Part shown: positions 1 through 8,400 of the stretch, piece after piece
Numbering within the stretch: position 1 is the stretch's first letter
How the letters are laid out: the number at the start of each line of letters is the position of its first letter
Assembly (NCBI GenBank): GCA_036276235.1
Contig: DATBDZ010000037.1
Span: 1 to 23,881, forward strand
Reading direction: 5' to 3'
DNA from: JANWHF01 sp036276235
GTDB lineage: Bacteria > Planctomycetota > Phycisphaerae > Tepidisphaerales > Tepidisphaeraceae
DNA: 23,881 nt
Position numbers and translations under genes: made by a program
Notes under the pieces: generated by a model
The model's input: the letters and a program-made list of their open reading frames with translations, nothing else
The model's database searches: none
What the model was told of the DNA's origin: nothing

Positions 1-430
1 CTGAAGGCACCCAGCCGAAGAAGTTATCGACGACCCACATCACCACGCCGCCGATCAGCAGCGCTCCACCCATAATCCACAGGCTTTCCAGGTGTTTGTG
101 TACCAGCCCGTGAAGCTTCCATGATGGAATTGCCGTTACGACAAACGCGACGCCTACCAGCGTTACCGGATGGTTCAGGATCGTGCGATCGTTGTTTTCG
201 CCGCGCGGAAACGTCGAGAGAAACTTCATGATCCGTTCGCGAAAATAGATCGGCAGGCAGAGGATCGCGCCAAGCTGAATGACGATGGAGTACATCTTCC
301 AATAGCCGCTCTGCATGTTGATATGAAACAGCGCCTCGCAGATGCGCAGGTGCGCCGTTGAGCTGACAGGAAGGAATTCGGTGAGCCCCTCGACGATTCC
401 CAGGATGAACGAGAGAAAGATATCTGACAA
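1..430 (-). CDS. uppP: Undecaprenyl-diphosphatase (UppP/BacA), C-terminal part cut off by window edge
   Basis: Integral membrane phosphatase that converts undecaprenyl diphosphate to undecaprenyl phosphate, recycling the lipid carrier for peptidoglycan and other surface polymers. About 143 residues are visible of a family length near 270. The family N-terminal motif reads EGLTEFLPVSSTAH (about residues 14-27), with the E-x3-E pair and the SST segment; the usual GH after SST is AH here. The second conserved motif (PGxSRSG) would lie beyond the edge. I chose the TTG at 430 as start: it gives the usual N-terminus SDIFLSFILGIVEG, has GGAG eight bases upstream, and an in-frame stop lies only about 60 bases further upstream, leaving no better codon. 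The family assignment is secure; the start is inferred. Confidence 0.9.
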   Translation of the reverse strand, partial: MSDIFLSFILGIVEGLTEFLPVSSTAHLRICEALFHINMQSGYWKMYSIVIQLGAILCLPIYFRERIMKFLSTFPRGENNDRTILNHPVTLVGVAFVVTAIPSWKLHGLVHKHLESLWIMGGALLIGGVVMWVVDNFFGWVPS

Positions 431-529
431 AGGTTGCTCCGGTTGTACAAGCCGCCAGCGCGATGCTTCGAGCCGGCGATCGCGCTACAGGGGATTATCG
501 GCTAACGTGCCCCCCGCAATTCGCCCGCT

Positions 530-1207
530 TCAATCATCGCCGCCGCTGGCGATGATCGCCTTGCGATAAAAGATGATCGCCCGCTGCACGTATGTAAGGC
601 CGCTCCAGACGGTGATAAGAATGGTCGCCCAGATGCAGAAATCGCGGAAATGCCGCGCGTATTCCTCCCAGCCGCGGTCTTTCAGCCGTTGCAGGTAATT
701 GACATAAACGAGAATGACCAGAATCGTTACCGACTGAAAAACCATCTTCACCTTTCCCCCCATTACGGCACCGAAGTTCTGCCCGCTTCCCTCGCTCATC
801 CCGCGAAAGCTGGTCACCAGCAGCTCGCGGGCAAGAATGATGACCACCATCCAGGGCGTAACGCCAGTGATCGTCTTCACGACCAGATTGTTCGCCGATC
901 CCCCAGCCATCCCAAAATCCGGAATGATGAACGTCTTGCCGGCGAAAAAAATGAAGCTGCCGATCACCAGCACCTTATCCACAAACGGATCGACCACCCG
1001 CCCAAAGGCCCCCTCGACCTTCCATTTACGCGCCAGATACCCATCCAGAAAATCGGTGATCAACGCCACGAGATAAATCGTGAACGCGACATTGAGATAC
1101 CAGGGATCCCCGCGCCCTTCGTACTGGTAGTAGCCGAGCATCGCAAAGAAAACCCCCGCCAGCAACAGCCGGCCCGCGGTGAGCGCATTAGGAACATGAC
1201 GAAACAT
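530..1207 (-). CDS. pgsA: CDP-diacylglycerol--glycerol-3-phosphate 3-phosphatidyltransferase (PgsA)
   Basis: Membrane enzyme that joins CDP-diacylglycerol and glycerol 3-phosphate to make phosphatidylglycerophosphate, the precursor of phosphatidylglycerol and cardiolipin. The 225-residue product has the complete CDP-alcohol phosphotransferase signature D-x2-DG-x2-AR-x8-G-x3-D-x3-D, visible as D52, D55-G56, A59-R60, G69, D73 and D77. Several hydrophobic segments follow, as expected for the family's six helices. The ATG at 1207 gives the typical start MFRHVPNALTAGRLLLAG. The frame stays open up to 1450, but that extension reads through low-complexity intergenic DNA and into the DUF4058 gene, so I excluded it. 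No strong ribosome-binding site is visible. It lies 99 bases upstream of uppP on the same strand and may be co-transcribed with it. Confidence 0.93.
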   Translation of the reverse strand: MFRHVPNALTAGRLLLAGVFFAMLGYYQYEGRGDPWYLNVAFTIYLVALITDFLDGYLARKWKVEGAFGRVVDPFVDKVLVIGSFIFFAGKTFIIPDFGMAGGSANNLVVKTITGVTPWMVVIILARELLVTSFRGMSEGSGQNFGAVMGGKVKMVFQSVTILVILVYVNYLQRLKDRGWEEYARHFRDFCIWATILITVWSGLTYVQRAIIFYRKAIIASGGDD

Positions 1208-1361
1208 CCGCGCGGATTGTACGGACTGGGGGTAAGGGGGCAAACGCAGGGAGTACAAAGAACCACGAAGGAACAACGAGGATGAAAGATTGAGGATCGA
1301 GAATAGAGGAAACCTGCCCGTGTTCCGCGTTATCCTCCATCCGCGAGAATCGCATCGCTCA
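1208..1361. other. Intergenic DNA with degenerate low-complexity words
   Basis: Non-coding gap between pgsA and the DUF4058 gene. The part around 1255-1310 contains words such as AACCACGAAGGAACAACGAGG and GATTGAGGATCGAG, resembling the short purine-biased strings that recur between genes in planctomycete genomes (recalled, not searched). No promoter or terminator is clear. Confidence 0.4.
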
Positions 1362-2147
1362 TTATCGTTTGGCGAGTAACTCCCCAGCCCACGCGGCGTC
1401 TTCGCCTTGCAACGCGGGGGTGCACGGGTTTTGGTAATTCGTGCGGCCATAGCCGCCGTTGTGGTAGGACTGCTCGATCAAATATTGCAGATCCAGAACA
1501 ATGTCCGGATCGGTTTGCCGCAGTGGAATGCGAATTGTCGGCAAGCGATCCTGCAGGCGGATGGGATACACCTCGAATTTGCGGGGACGCCAGCCGCGGA
1601 AAACGCAAACGCCGTAGGTCGTTCGGGCCTTCGGCGGCATTTGAACTTCGGGCAACAGGAAAATGCGCGGGCCCGTGCGAATCAGGTCGATTTCCACCAG
1701 GCTTACCTGCGCGGCGTTCAGCTCTTGCTGCTTTCGCTCGTATTGCCGGCGCCCATCGCCGAATTTGTTGGATGGAGAAATGATTTCCACGACCGTGATG
1801 AGGTGGCCGGAATCGGGCTCGATGACTTCGATAAATGCCTGAGGCTCAGTTTCGCTTTCGACTTCGACCACCATCGGCTCGGCGACGGCAGCGCCCCCGG
1901 CCGCCGCGGAAAGCTCAACGTCGCCAAGGCCGAATTCCACAACGCGCACATCGGGATAAATGGATCGATGCGGATCCGTCAGCGATTCAATGACCAGCCG
2001 CTCTCCAAGGCGTGCAACTAAATCGCCGCCAAGTTGTTGCTGCAACTGGTCTGAAGCGTACGTGCACATGCGCTGATGAACGTCCGACCAATGCATTTCG
2101 AGATAGGGGTCCATTCCCGGAAACGGACTTTTCGCGCGGTGAGTCAT
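1362..2147 (-). CDS. DUF4058 family protein
   Basis: A 261-residue soluble protein of the uncharacterised DUF4058 family, often present in many copies in planctomycetes and cyanobacteria. The family opening is visible (SPFPGMDPYLE near residues 7-17), as is the central segment VVEIISPSNK followed by Y-x2-KQ and LVEIDLIR, and the typical end (ALQGEDAAWAGELL). The central pattern, an acidic residue then E-x-ISPSNK and a KQ helix, resembles PD-(D/E)xK/Uma2-like nuclease folds, but a nuclease role is inference. I chose the ATG at 2147 because the family begins just before FPGMDPYLE and GAAAGG lies 9-10 bases upstream; the frame extends to 2192 over the promoter region. A consensus -10 lies upstream at 2184-2189. 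Confidence 0.88.
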   Translation of the reverse strand: MTHRAKSPFPGMDPYLEMHWSDVHQRMCTYASDQLQQQLGGDLVARLGERLVIESLTDPHRSIYPDVRVVEFGLGDVELSAAAGGAAVAEPMVVEVESETEPQAFIEVIEPDSGHLITVVEIISPSNKFGDGRRQYERKQQELNAAQVSLVEIDLIRTGPRIFLLPEVQMPPKARTTYGVCVFRGWRPRKFEVYPIRLQDRLPTIRIPLRQTDPDIVLDLQYLIEQSYHNGGYGRTNYQNPCTPALQGEDAAWAGELLAKR

Positions 2148-2183
2148 AGACCCAAACCTTTCACCCAACAGCAGACCACCGGG

Positions 2184-2211
2184 ATTATACACTGCGTCTG
2201 CGGCAGGTCAC
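2184..2211 (-). promoter_or_regulatory. Predicted sigma70-type promoter for the DUF4058 gene
   Basis: On the minus strand GTGACC (2206-2211) is followed after 16 bases by TATAAT (2184-2189), a perfect -10. The -35 matches TTGACA at 4 of 6 positions. The predicted start of transcription is near 2177, about 30 bases before the DUF4058 ATG. Confidence 0.5.
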
Positions 2212-2355
2212 TGGAAGTCTACATCGACACCAACAGAATCGGTGCGCACCACAGCCACGCCGCGGTAGAGCGGCGCAGGTGGGCGTCGTTTGACGAACGG
2301 GCCCTTCGCCGCGCCACCGCGGATTGGGCCCGCCGTTGGAGCGACGGAGCGATTC

Positions 2356-3663
2356 TCACGGCAGCTCGCGAACCAGCGACATAAACGCATCCCCGCGCTG
2401 CTCGAAGTTGGCGAATTGATCGTAGCTTTTGTAGCCGGTGCTGAGCAGGACGATGTCGCCGGGAACGGCGATTCGGTGCGCGAGACTCACTGCCGTTGCG
2501 AGATCACCGCAGCGATAAACGGCAGCGGCGGCGTTGTGGGTGGAATCGGCGAGCGTGTCGGCGATCGCGTTCCCGCTGGCGCCGATGCACAAGACTGCCT
2601 TGGCCCGTTCGGTCAGGGCGGCACACATCCCGGTGATCGGAAGATGATGGTCATATCCGCCGACGATTTGGATCACGCGCTTGGATGGAAATGATTCCAG
2701 GGCGGCGATCGCCGACTCGGGGATCGTGGCAATCGAGTCATTGTAATACTGAACGCCATTGTGCTCGCGCACCAATTGCAGCCGATGTGGCAGGCCCGCG
2801 AAATCGCGCATTGCCGCCTGCGCATCTTCAAAGGTGATGCCCAAAGCCTCGGCGGCGCAGAACGCGCCTTGTGCGTTGAGCTGATTGTGCCGGCCGGGCA
2901 ACAGCAGATCGAACGGCTTGGAGCGTTCGAGGCCATACAAAACAACGCGCGCCGAGGTCTGCGACATCATCGCCCGCGCGCCGGGGTCTTCGCCGTTGAG
3001 CACTGCCACATCATCGGGCCGCTGATAGCGGACGATGTTCGCCTTGGCGTTCACGTAAGCCGAATGCGAGCCGTGCCATTCGAGGTGATCGGCGGCGATG
3101 AGCGTCACAAGGCTGACATGCGGCGACCACTGCATCGCGCCCAGATAATCAAGCATGTAACTCGATAGCTCGAGCACGACCAGATGCGTCTTGTCGATCT
3201 TCTCCAACTCCGGCAGCAGCGAGCCACCGATGTTGCCGCCGACCCACGTCGTGAAACGCTGGCCGAGCATTCGTCCGAGCATGGCGGTCGTGGTGGATTT
3301 CCCCTTAGTGCCGGTGACGCCGATGACAGTCGCGGGACAGCGTTCGACCAGCAGACGGATTTCGGTGGTAATGGGTACGCCGGCGTTTCTTGCTGCGACG
3401 AGATACTCGTTCGTCGGCGGCACCGCCGGGCTGGCGACGATCAAGTCGGCGTTCTTGAAATCGTCCATTCGATGCTCGCCCAATCGAAATTCAATCGGCA
3501 GACCCTCGAGCTGTTTGATGGAGTCGGCAAGTTTTTCCGCCGGCGCGCGATCGGTCACGAGCACGCTTGCGCCGCGCTCGATGAGCCATCGCGCCACCGC
3601 CACCTGCCCGCCAAAGTGCCCCAGGCCGGCGACGGTTACTCGTTTTCCCTGAAGCGCTGTCAA
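2356..3663 (-). CDS. murD: UDP-N-acetylmuramoylalanine--D-glutamate ligase (MurD)
   Basis: Cytoplasmic ATP-dependent ligase that adds D-glutamate to UDP-MurNAc-L-Ala in peptidoglycan synthesis. Visible features are an N-terminal Rossmann-like segment (GKRVTVAGLGHFG), the ATP-binding loop GTKGKST (residues 118-124 with the start used here), ELSSYMLDYL, HLEWHGS, the Mur-ligase motif NDSIATIPESAIAAL and the C-terminal LLSTGYKSYDQFANFEQRG. The length of about 435 residues is normal. The start is ambiguous. The frame has an ATG at 3723 with no recognisable ribosome-binding site, while the TTG at 3663 has GGAAGGG six bases upstream and places GKRVTVAGLG where MurD proteins normally begin, so I prefer the TTG. 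It stands alone between malQ and the DUF4058 gene, away from a dcw/mur cluster. Confidence 0.92.
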   Translation of the reverse strand: MTALQGKRVTVAGLGHFGGQVAVARWLIERGASVLVTDRAPAEKLADSIKQLEGLPIEFRLGEHRMDDFKNADLIVASPAVPPTNEYLVAARNAGVPITTEIRLLVERCPATVIGVTGTKGKSTTTAMLGRMLGQRFTTWVGGNIGGSLLPELEKIDKTHLVVLELSSYMLDYLGAMQWSPHVSLVTLIAADHLEWHGSHSAYVNAKANIVRYQRPDDVAVLNGEDPGARAMMSQTSARVVLYGLERSKPFDLLLPGRHNQLNAQGAFCAAEALGITFEDAQAAMRDFAGLPHRLQLVREHNGVQYYNDSIATIPESAIAALESFPSKRVIQIVGGYDHHLPITGMCAALTERAKAVLCIGASGNAIADTLADSTHNAAAAVYRCGDLATAVSLAHRIAVPGDIVLLSTGYKSYDQFANFEQRGDAFMSLVRELP

Positions 3664-3939
3664 TGTTTTCCCTTCCGCGTTGACTACGAATATCTTATCG
3701 GCGCGGGGGGACAGTTGGAGCATGGAACTGTGCGTTGGACATTATCGGCGGTTTCTTTTTTTCGCTTCTGATCATACGGCAGCGGTCAGATTGAAGGTTC
3801 TTCTTGTCGGGTGCCACAGGTCGCGGTACTCCGAGACCTGTGCCTGTCCTGAAAGAGAAGCACAGGTCTGCGAGTACGCCGACCTGTGGCACCCAAACCC
3901 CCCGGGCCGCATACCACGGAACGCTAACCCAAAACGAAA
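3664..3939. other. Intergenic region between malQ and murD
   Basis: About 276 bases. It holds the upstream region of murD (alternative ATG at 3723, a weak -10-like TATGAT on the minus strand at 3771-3776, and a T7 run on the plus strand near 3755) and the large nested palindrome at 3809-3894. No small gene is supported. Confidence 0.5.
3809..3894. repeat. Nested inverted repeat (two 35-base arms), REP/MITE-like
   Basis: The left arm 3809-3843 and the right arm 3860-3894 are reverse complements at about 31 of 35 positions around a 16-base loop. Each arm is itself a hairpin: CACAGGTC, a 12-base loop around GTACTC or GAGTAC, then GACCTGTG. The structure can fold as one long stem or as two tandem hairpins. 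There is no T-run on the minus strand after it, so it is not a standard terminator for malQ. It looks like a dispersed intergenic repeat unit. Confidence 0.75.
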
Positions 3940-5481
3940 TCACCCATGCGACGGCTCATTCTCTTCGGCCGCCTTCGGCGCTCGCCCGAATACGTCCGTT
4001 AATTCGCGCAGCCGATCAAATCGTTCCTGAGCGAGATCCGCAGTCCGCACGCGCCACGCCCAGTTGCCGCGGGCGATGCCCGGGGTATTGAGGCGTGATT
4101 CGGAGCCAAGGCCGAGCACATCTTGCAGCGTTGTCATCGCAGTGTCCGCCACCGACGACCACGCCAGGCGAATGAGCGTCCATGCCGCCTCCTTGGCATC
4201 GGTATTCGTGTAGCGCCGGAAGAAGTCGCCGTCCTCTTTTCCCAGGGCCGCGTACCAGCCGGCGGCGGTGTCAGTGTCATGAGTGGATGTATAGGCCGCG
4301 CAATTGGTGACGAAATTGTGCTGAAGAAATTGGTTGGCCGGATCTCCGTTGAATCCGAATTGCAGCACGCGCATGCCGGGTAATCCCAGGCGACCGCGCA
4401 GCCGTCGCACGCCGGGCGTGATCAGCCCCAGATCCTCGGCGATAAAGGGCAGCGCGCCGATGTCGCGCTGAACGCCGCGAAATAATTTCAGCCCCGGCGC
4501 TTTGACCCATCGTCCCTTTTCCGCGGTGGGGCTGCTGGCGGCGATTTGCCAGGCGGCGGAGAAGCCGCGGAAATGATCGATACGGACGCGATCGACATAG
4601 CCGAGCAACTGCCCGATCCGCGCCCGCCACCAGGCGAAGTCGTCGCGCTCCATCGCGGGCCAGTTGTAATGCGGGCTCCCCCAGCGCTGGCCGGTCTTGG
4701 AGAAATAGTCCGGCGGAACCCCCGCGACAAATTTGGGCCGCCGATCTTCATCCAGCAGAAACAAATCCGGATTGGCCCACACATCCGCCGAGTTGTCGGA
4801 GACGAAGATCGGCAGGTCGCCCAGCAATTTGACCCAGTGCTTGTTCGCATACTGCTTGAGCGCGCGCAACTGCCGGAAGAAGAGAAATTGAATCAGCTCA
4901 TGTCGCCGAATCTCGGCGGCGAGCAGGTGCCGCGCGCGATCGAGCGCGCCCGGATCGCGCAGCTCCAGGCCCGGCTCCCATTTATGCCAGGCTTCGGTGC
5001 CGCGCGATTCCTTAATCGCCATGAAGAGTGCGAAATCGCCGAGCCAGTTCAGATTCTCCGCGACGAATTGATCGAACTGTGCGCGTATTGGGCTTGACGC
5101 CGCGAAAAATCGCTGTGCCGCCAGAAGCCAGAGGCGATTCTTGAATTGCGTCACGCGCGCAAAATCGACGCGATCATCGGGAAAGGTTTCGGCTTCGAGA
5201 TCCTCCAGATGAAGCAATCCATCTGCCGCCAGATCCTCCGGCGAGATCAGATTTGGATCGCCGGCAAACGCCGACAGTGCATGGTAAGGCGAATTCCCCG
5301 CCCCCGCCGGATTGAGCGGCAGAAACTGCCACCAGGTTTGCTTCGCCTGCGAAAGCCGATCAATCCAGGCCCGCGCCGCCCGCCCAAGATCGCCGATGCC
5401 GAAGCGGCTCGGCAGAGATGTGACGTGCAAGAAGACGCCGCTGGTTCGGGTTTGCGGCGGGACCGTTTTCTTCAGCGGCAT
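3940..5481 (-). CDS. malQ: 4-alpha-glucanotransferase (amylomaltase, GH77)
   Basis: Transfers alpha-1,4-glucan segments between maltooligosaccharides in cytoplasmic glycogen/maltodextrin metabolism. The 513-residue product matches the family length. The N-terminus shows SGVFLHVTSLPSRFGIGDLG (about residues 14-33). The GH77/GH13 catalytic residues are visible: nucleophile D302 in RVRIDHFRGF, acid/base E349 in FIAEDLG, and the transition-state aspartate D402 in TSTHDTDT. WWQFLPLNP and GNSPYHALSAFAGDPNLIS are further family segments. The ATG at 5481 is used; no clear ribosome-binding site is seen. It begins only ten bases after the stop codon of the giant secreted peptidase gene, so read-through transcription from that gene is possible, though the products have no obvious link. 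Confidence 0.95.
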   Translation of the reverse strand: MPLKKTVPPQTRTSGVFLHVTSLPSRFGIGDLGRAARAWIDRLSQAKQTWWQFLPLNPAGAGNSPYHALSAFAGDPNLISPEDLAADGLLHLEDLEAETFPDDRVDFARVTQFKNRLWLLAAQRFFAASSPIRAQFDQFVAENLNWLGDFALFMAIKESRGTEAWHKWEPGLELRDPGALDRARHLLAAEIRRHELIQFLFFRQLRALKQYANKHWVKLLGDLPIFVSDNSADVWANPDLFLLDEDRRPKFVAGVPPDYFSKTGQRWGSPHYNWPAMERDDFAWWRARIGQLLGYVDRVRIDHFRGFSAAWQIAASSPTAEKGRWVKAPGLKLFRGVQRDIGALPFIAEDLGLITPGVRRLRGRLGLPGMRVLQFGFNGDPANQFLQHNFVTNCAAYTSTHDTDTAAGWYAALGKEDGDFFRRYTNTDAKEAAWTLIRLAWSSVADTAMTTLQDVLGLGSESRLNTPGIARGNWAWRVRTADLAQERFDRLRELTDVFGRAPKAAEENEPSHG

Positions 5482-5491
5482 CGATGCCGTT

Positions 5492-8400
5492 TTACGTGAT
5501 ATCGACCAGAATCGAAACCACGCGCTGCATCGCCATTACGTTTCCGGCGAGGTCGCCGACCTGGTTGGCGGCGAGCCAGATGTTGTAGATGCCGTTGTTG
5601 GTCCCGTCGAACGCGCCGCCGGGCGGGGTGAAGCGATAGAGGACGACGGAACGCTGCGATAAGAGCGTCGAGGGGCTGACGACTTGCGCGCTCACGCTGC
5701 TGCCGTCGGGGCCGATCAGGAGCAGATCGCCGCCGTCGAAGGTCGAATCATCCAGCGCCGAATCATCGTATGTCACGCGGATAAAACAGGCGTTTGTCGC
5801 AGAGCTGACAAAGGTGTTGGTGGTGAACTGTTCGACGAATGGCGGAAACGAATCGAAGAGCACCGGCGAAGCCGACATGGGCGCGGATTCATTGCCGGCG
5901 GCATCGACCAGCGTGAAAGTGACGATTCCCTGTGCCGGCAGCGCGAGCTTGGCCGCCGTTTCGTATGAGCCGCTGAAGAGCGCGCCATCCACGTAGATGC
6001 GATAAAACGAGCTGCCGCGGCCGAGCAGATCGTAAATCGGCGCGGCGGTGTTGGTAATTCCGTCCGTGTTATTGCTGCCGGTGTCGGTGGACGGATCGAG
6101 CGTGAGCGTCGTCCCGGAGCCGAGGATGCGCACCAGCGCGAAATCGGCGTTGGCGTCTTTGCCCGGCATGGATCCGCCGACAATGTAATTTCCATCCGAT
6201 TGGCGGGAGAGCGCGCCCGCCGTGAACGTTGTGTCGGCCAGCGCGACGAGCGCAGCGCCGTCTGTTCCAAATTGCGGGTCAGGCCGGCCATTGGAGACGA
6301 AACAGAAAACGAATCCCTGCAGGCCGGCGGCATTCTGCTCATTGCCGGCGACGACGATTCTTCCGTTCGAATCGAGCAGCATGTCGGTCACGATCGCGTT
6401 GCCCGCCAGCGCCTGCTGCGCGAAGCCGCCCGCGCCGAAGGTCATATCCGCCGATCCGTCGGCGTTGTAGCGCGCCACGCCGATGAAGGTCTGACGATTG
6501 CCGATGGTTCCGGCCAGGAGGATTTTGCCATCGGGCTGAATGACCAGCCGCCGCGCCTGCGGCGAGAATCCGGCGAAGGTCGTCACCAGGCCGGATAATC
6601 CGAACGATAGATCGAGAACGCCGCCGCCGCTGTAGCGCGCCAAGGCGAAAACGCCGCCGGACGTCGTGCCGCCCGCGATGATCCGGTTGCCGGCGGTAAA
6701 TGCGACCGACGCAATCGACGACGATGCGCCGGGGAATTGGGTAACGACGATTCCAAAAGTCTTATCGAGAGCTCCGGCGGAGCTGAGCCGCAACATCCCG
6801 AAGTTCCCGGCGATCTGGCCGGCGGCGATGATCTCTCCATCCGATTGCAGCAGCAATGCGTTGAGTGCCGAATTTCCTGCCGGCAGAGAGATCAGTGCGT
6901 GCCCTTGGTTGGCAAAGGATGAATCGAGCGTGCCGTTGGAAAGCAGCCGCGTGACGGCAAATCGCCCGGCCACTGTTCCGCCGAGCAGGATCCGGCCATC
7001 CGGTTGTATTGCGATTGTATTGAATGCGAAGGATCCCGTTGTGGCGAGGCTGATGTAAGCGATCCCCTTTGTCCCAAAAGTATTGTCCAAAACGCCGGCG
7101 CGGGTAAAGCGGGCGAGCTTGATCATCGTCGCGCTGTTGGCCGGGTTCACACCCAGCCCCGCAACCAGAATCTTCCCATCCGGCTGAATCGCCTGGGCGA
7201 TAATCTGATCGTTGCCGGCGGCAGCGGTCGTTGCCACGCCGAACTTGCCGAAGGAAGTGTCCAGCGCGCCGGGGGGAACGATCCGTGGCGGCTTCGTGTC
7301 GATCACAATATGCAGCGGGCGGCTGGGGGCCGATTTGTTGCCGGCGATATCCTGGGAAATGAGCCGCAAATCAAATGCGCCGTCGGGGAGATCATCGGTG
7401 TTGAAGTGATTGCCCAGGATAAAGCCATTACCCAGGGCCTTGCCGTTGGCGGTGACTCGATAGTAGGAAGGCGCGGTCACATCGAAGACCGGCCGGACGA
7501 TGTTGGTGATTCCATCATGGTCGCTGATGCCGCTATCGCTGGCCGCCTCCAGCATCGGCGGCGGGGGCGCGGCGATATCCAGATGCAAGATCCTGATCCG
7601 CAGCGGCGCGGATGGCGCGGTCGGCGTGCCGCCGGGCGGCGTGATGCGCGCGGTGATGTTATGCGCGCCGTTGAGAAGCTTGGTCTTGCCGTTGGTCGTG
7701 ACCGTTGTTGTTGTCCCCTTGGCGATGGTTGAGCCGATGAGAATGCCATCCGAATAAACGCTGACCGTTCCACCCGCGGCCGTATCGAAGACAACGAATT
7801 GCAGCGCGGCGGCGGGCGTGGAGTTATTCAGATTGGTCAGATCATCGGTGTCGGAGATGCCGCGATCGCTGGCCGCCGCGAGCACCGGCGCGGGCGGTGT
7901 CACAATCGGCAGCGACACTTTGAACGTCCCCACATTCGCCGCCGCGGCGGCGTTGCCGGCCGTGTCCAACACTTGGGCGGCTTGCAGCGCGATCGTGTAC
8001 GTGCCCGAAAAAACGCCCGTCCATCCCGAGAGCGGGGCGGCAATCTGATAATGACCCGTCACTGATGCGCCGTTCACAGATACCGAGATGAGCTTCGCCG
8101 ACTGTCTGAATCCGAACGGGCCGGTGACGATGACATCCTTATCGCCGAGACTCGTTGCATCGACGGCGATGTTGTCGCCAAAGGTGACGGAAAAATCATA
8201 AGTCTTCCCGCCGGGCACCGTGATCGGCGGCGCGCTGACGGCAATCGCCTTGGGCAATGTTGCATCCATCGTGATCGTGAGCGGAGAGCCGAGTGCTGAG
8301 ATATTCCCCGCGATGTCGACAGCTTGGACCGCGAATTTGTAAACGCCAGTCGCCAATGCCGCTGATTTGAATGTCGCGCCGTGCGCGGTAGATCCGATCA

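Noticed and set aside
1208..1450. N-terminal extension of pgsA by 81 residues
   Set aside because: The extension reads through low-complexity intergenic DNA and into the DUF4058 coding sequence; the family N-terminus begins at the ATG at 1207.
3755..3894. Intrinsic terminator of malQ formed by the nested palindrome
   Set aside because: On the minus strand no T-run follows the stem; the nearby T7 run is on the opposite strand and not adjacent.
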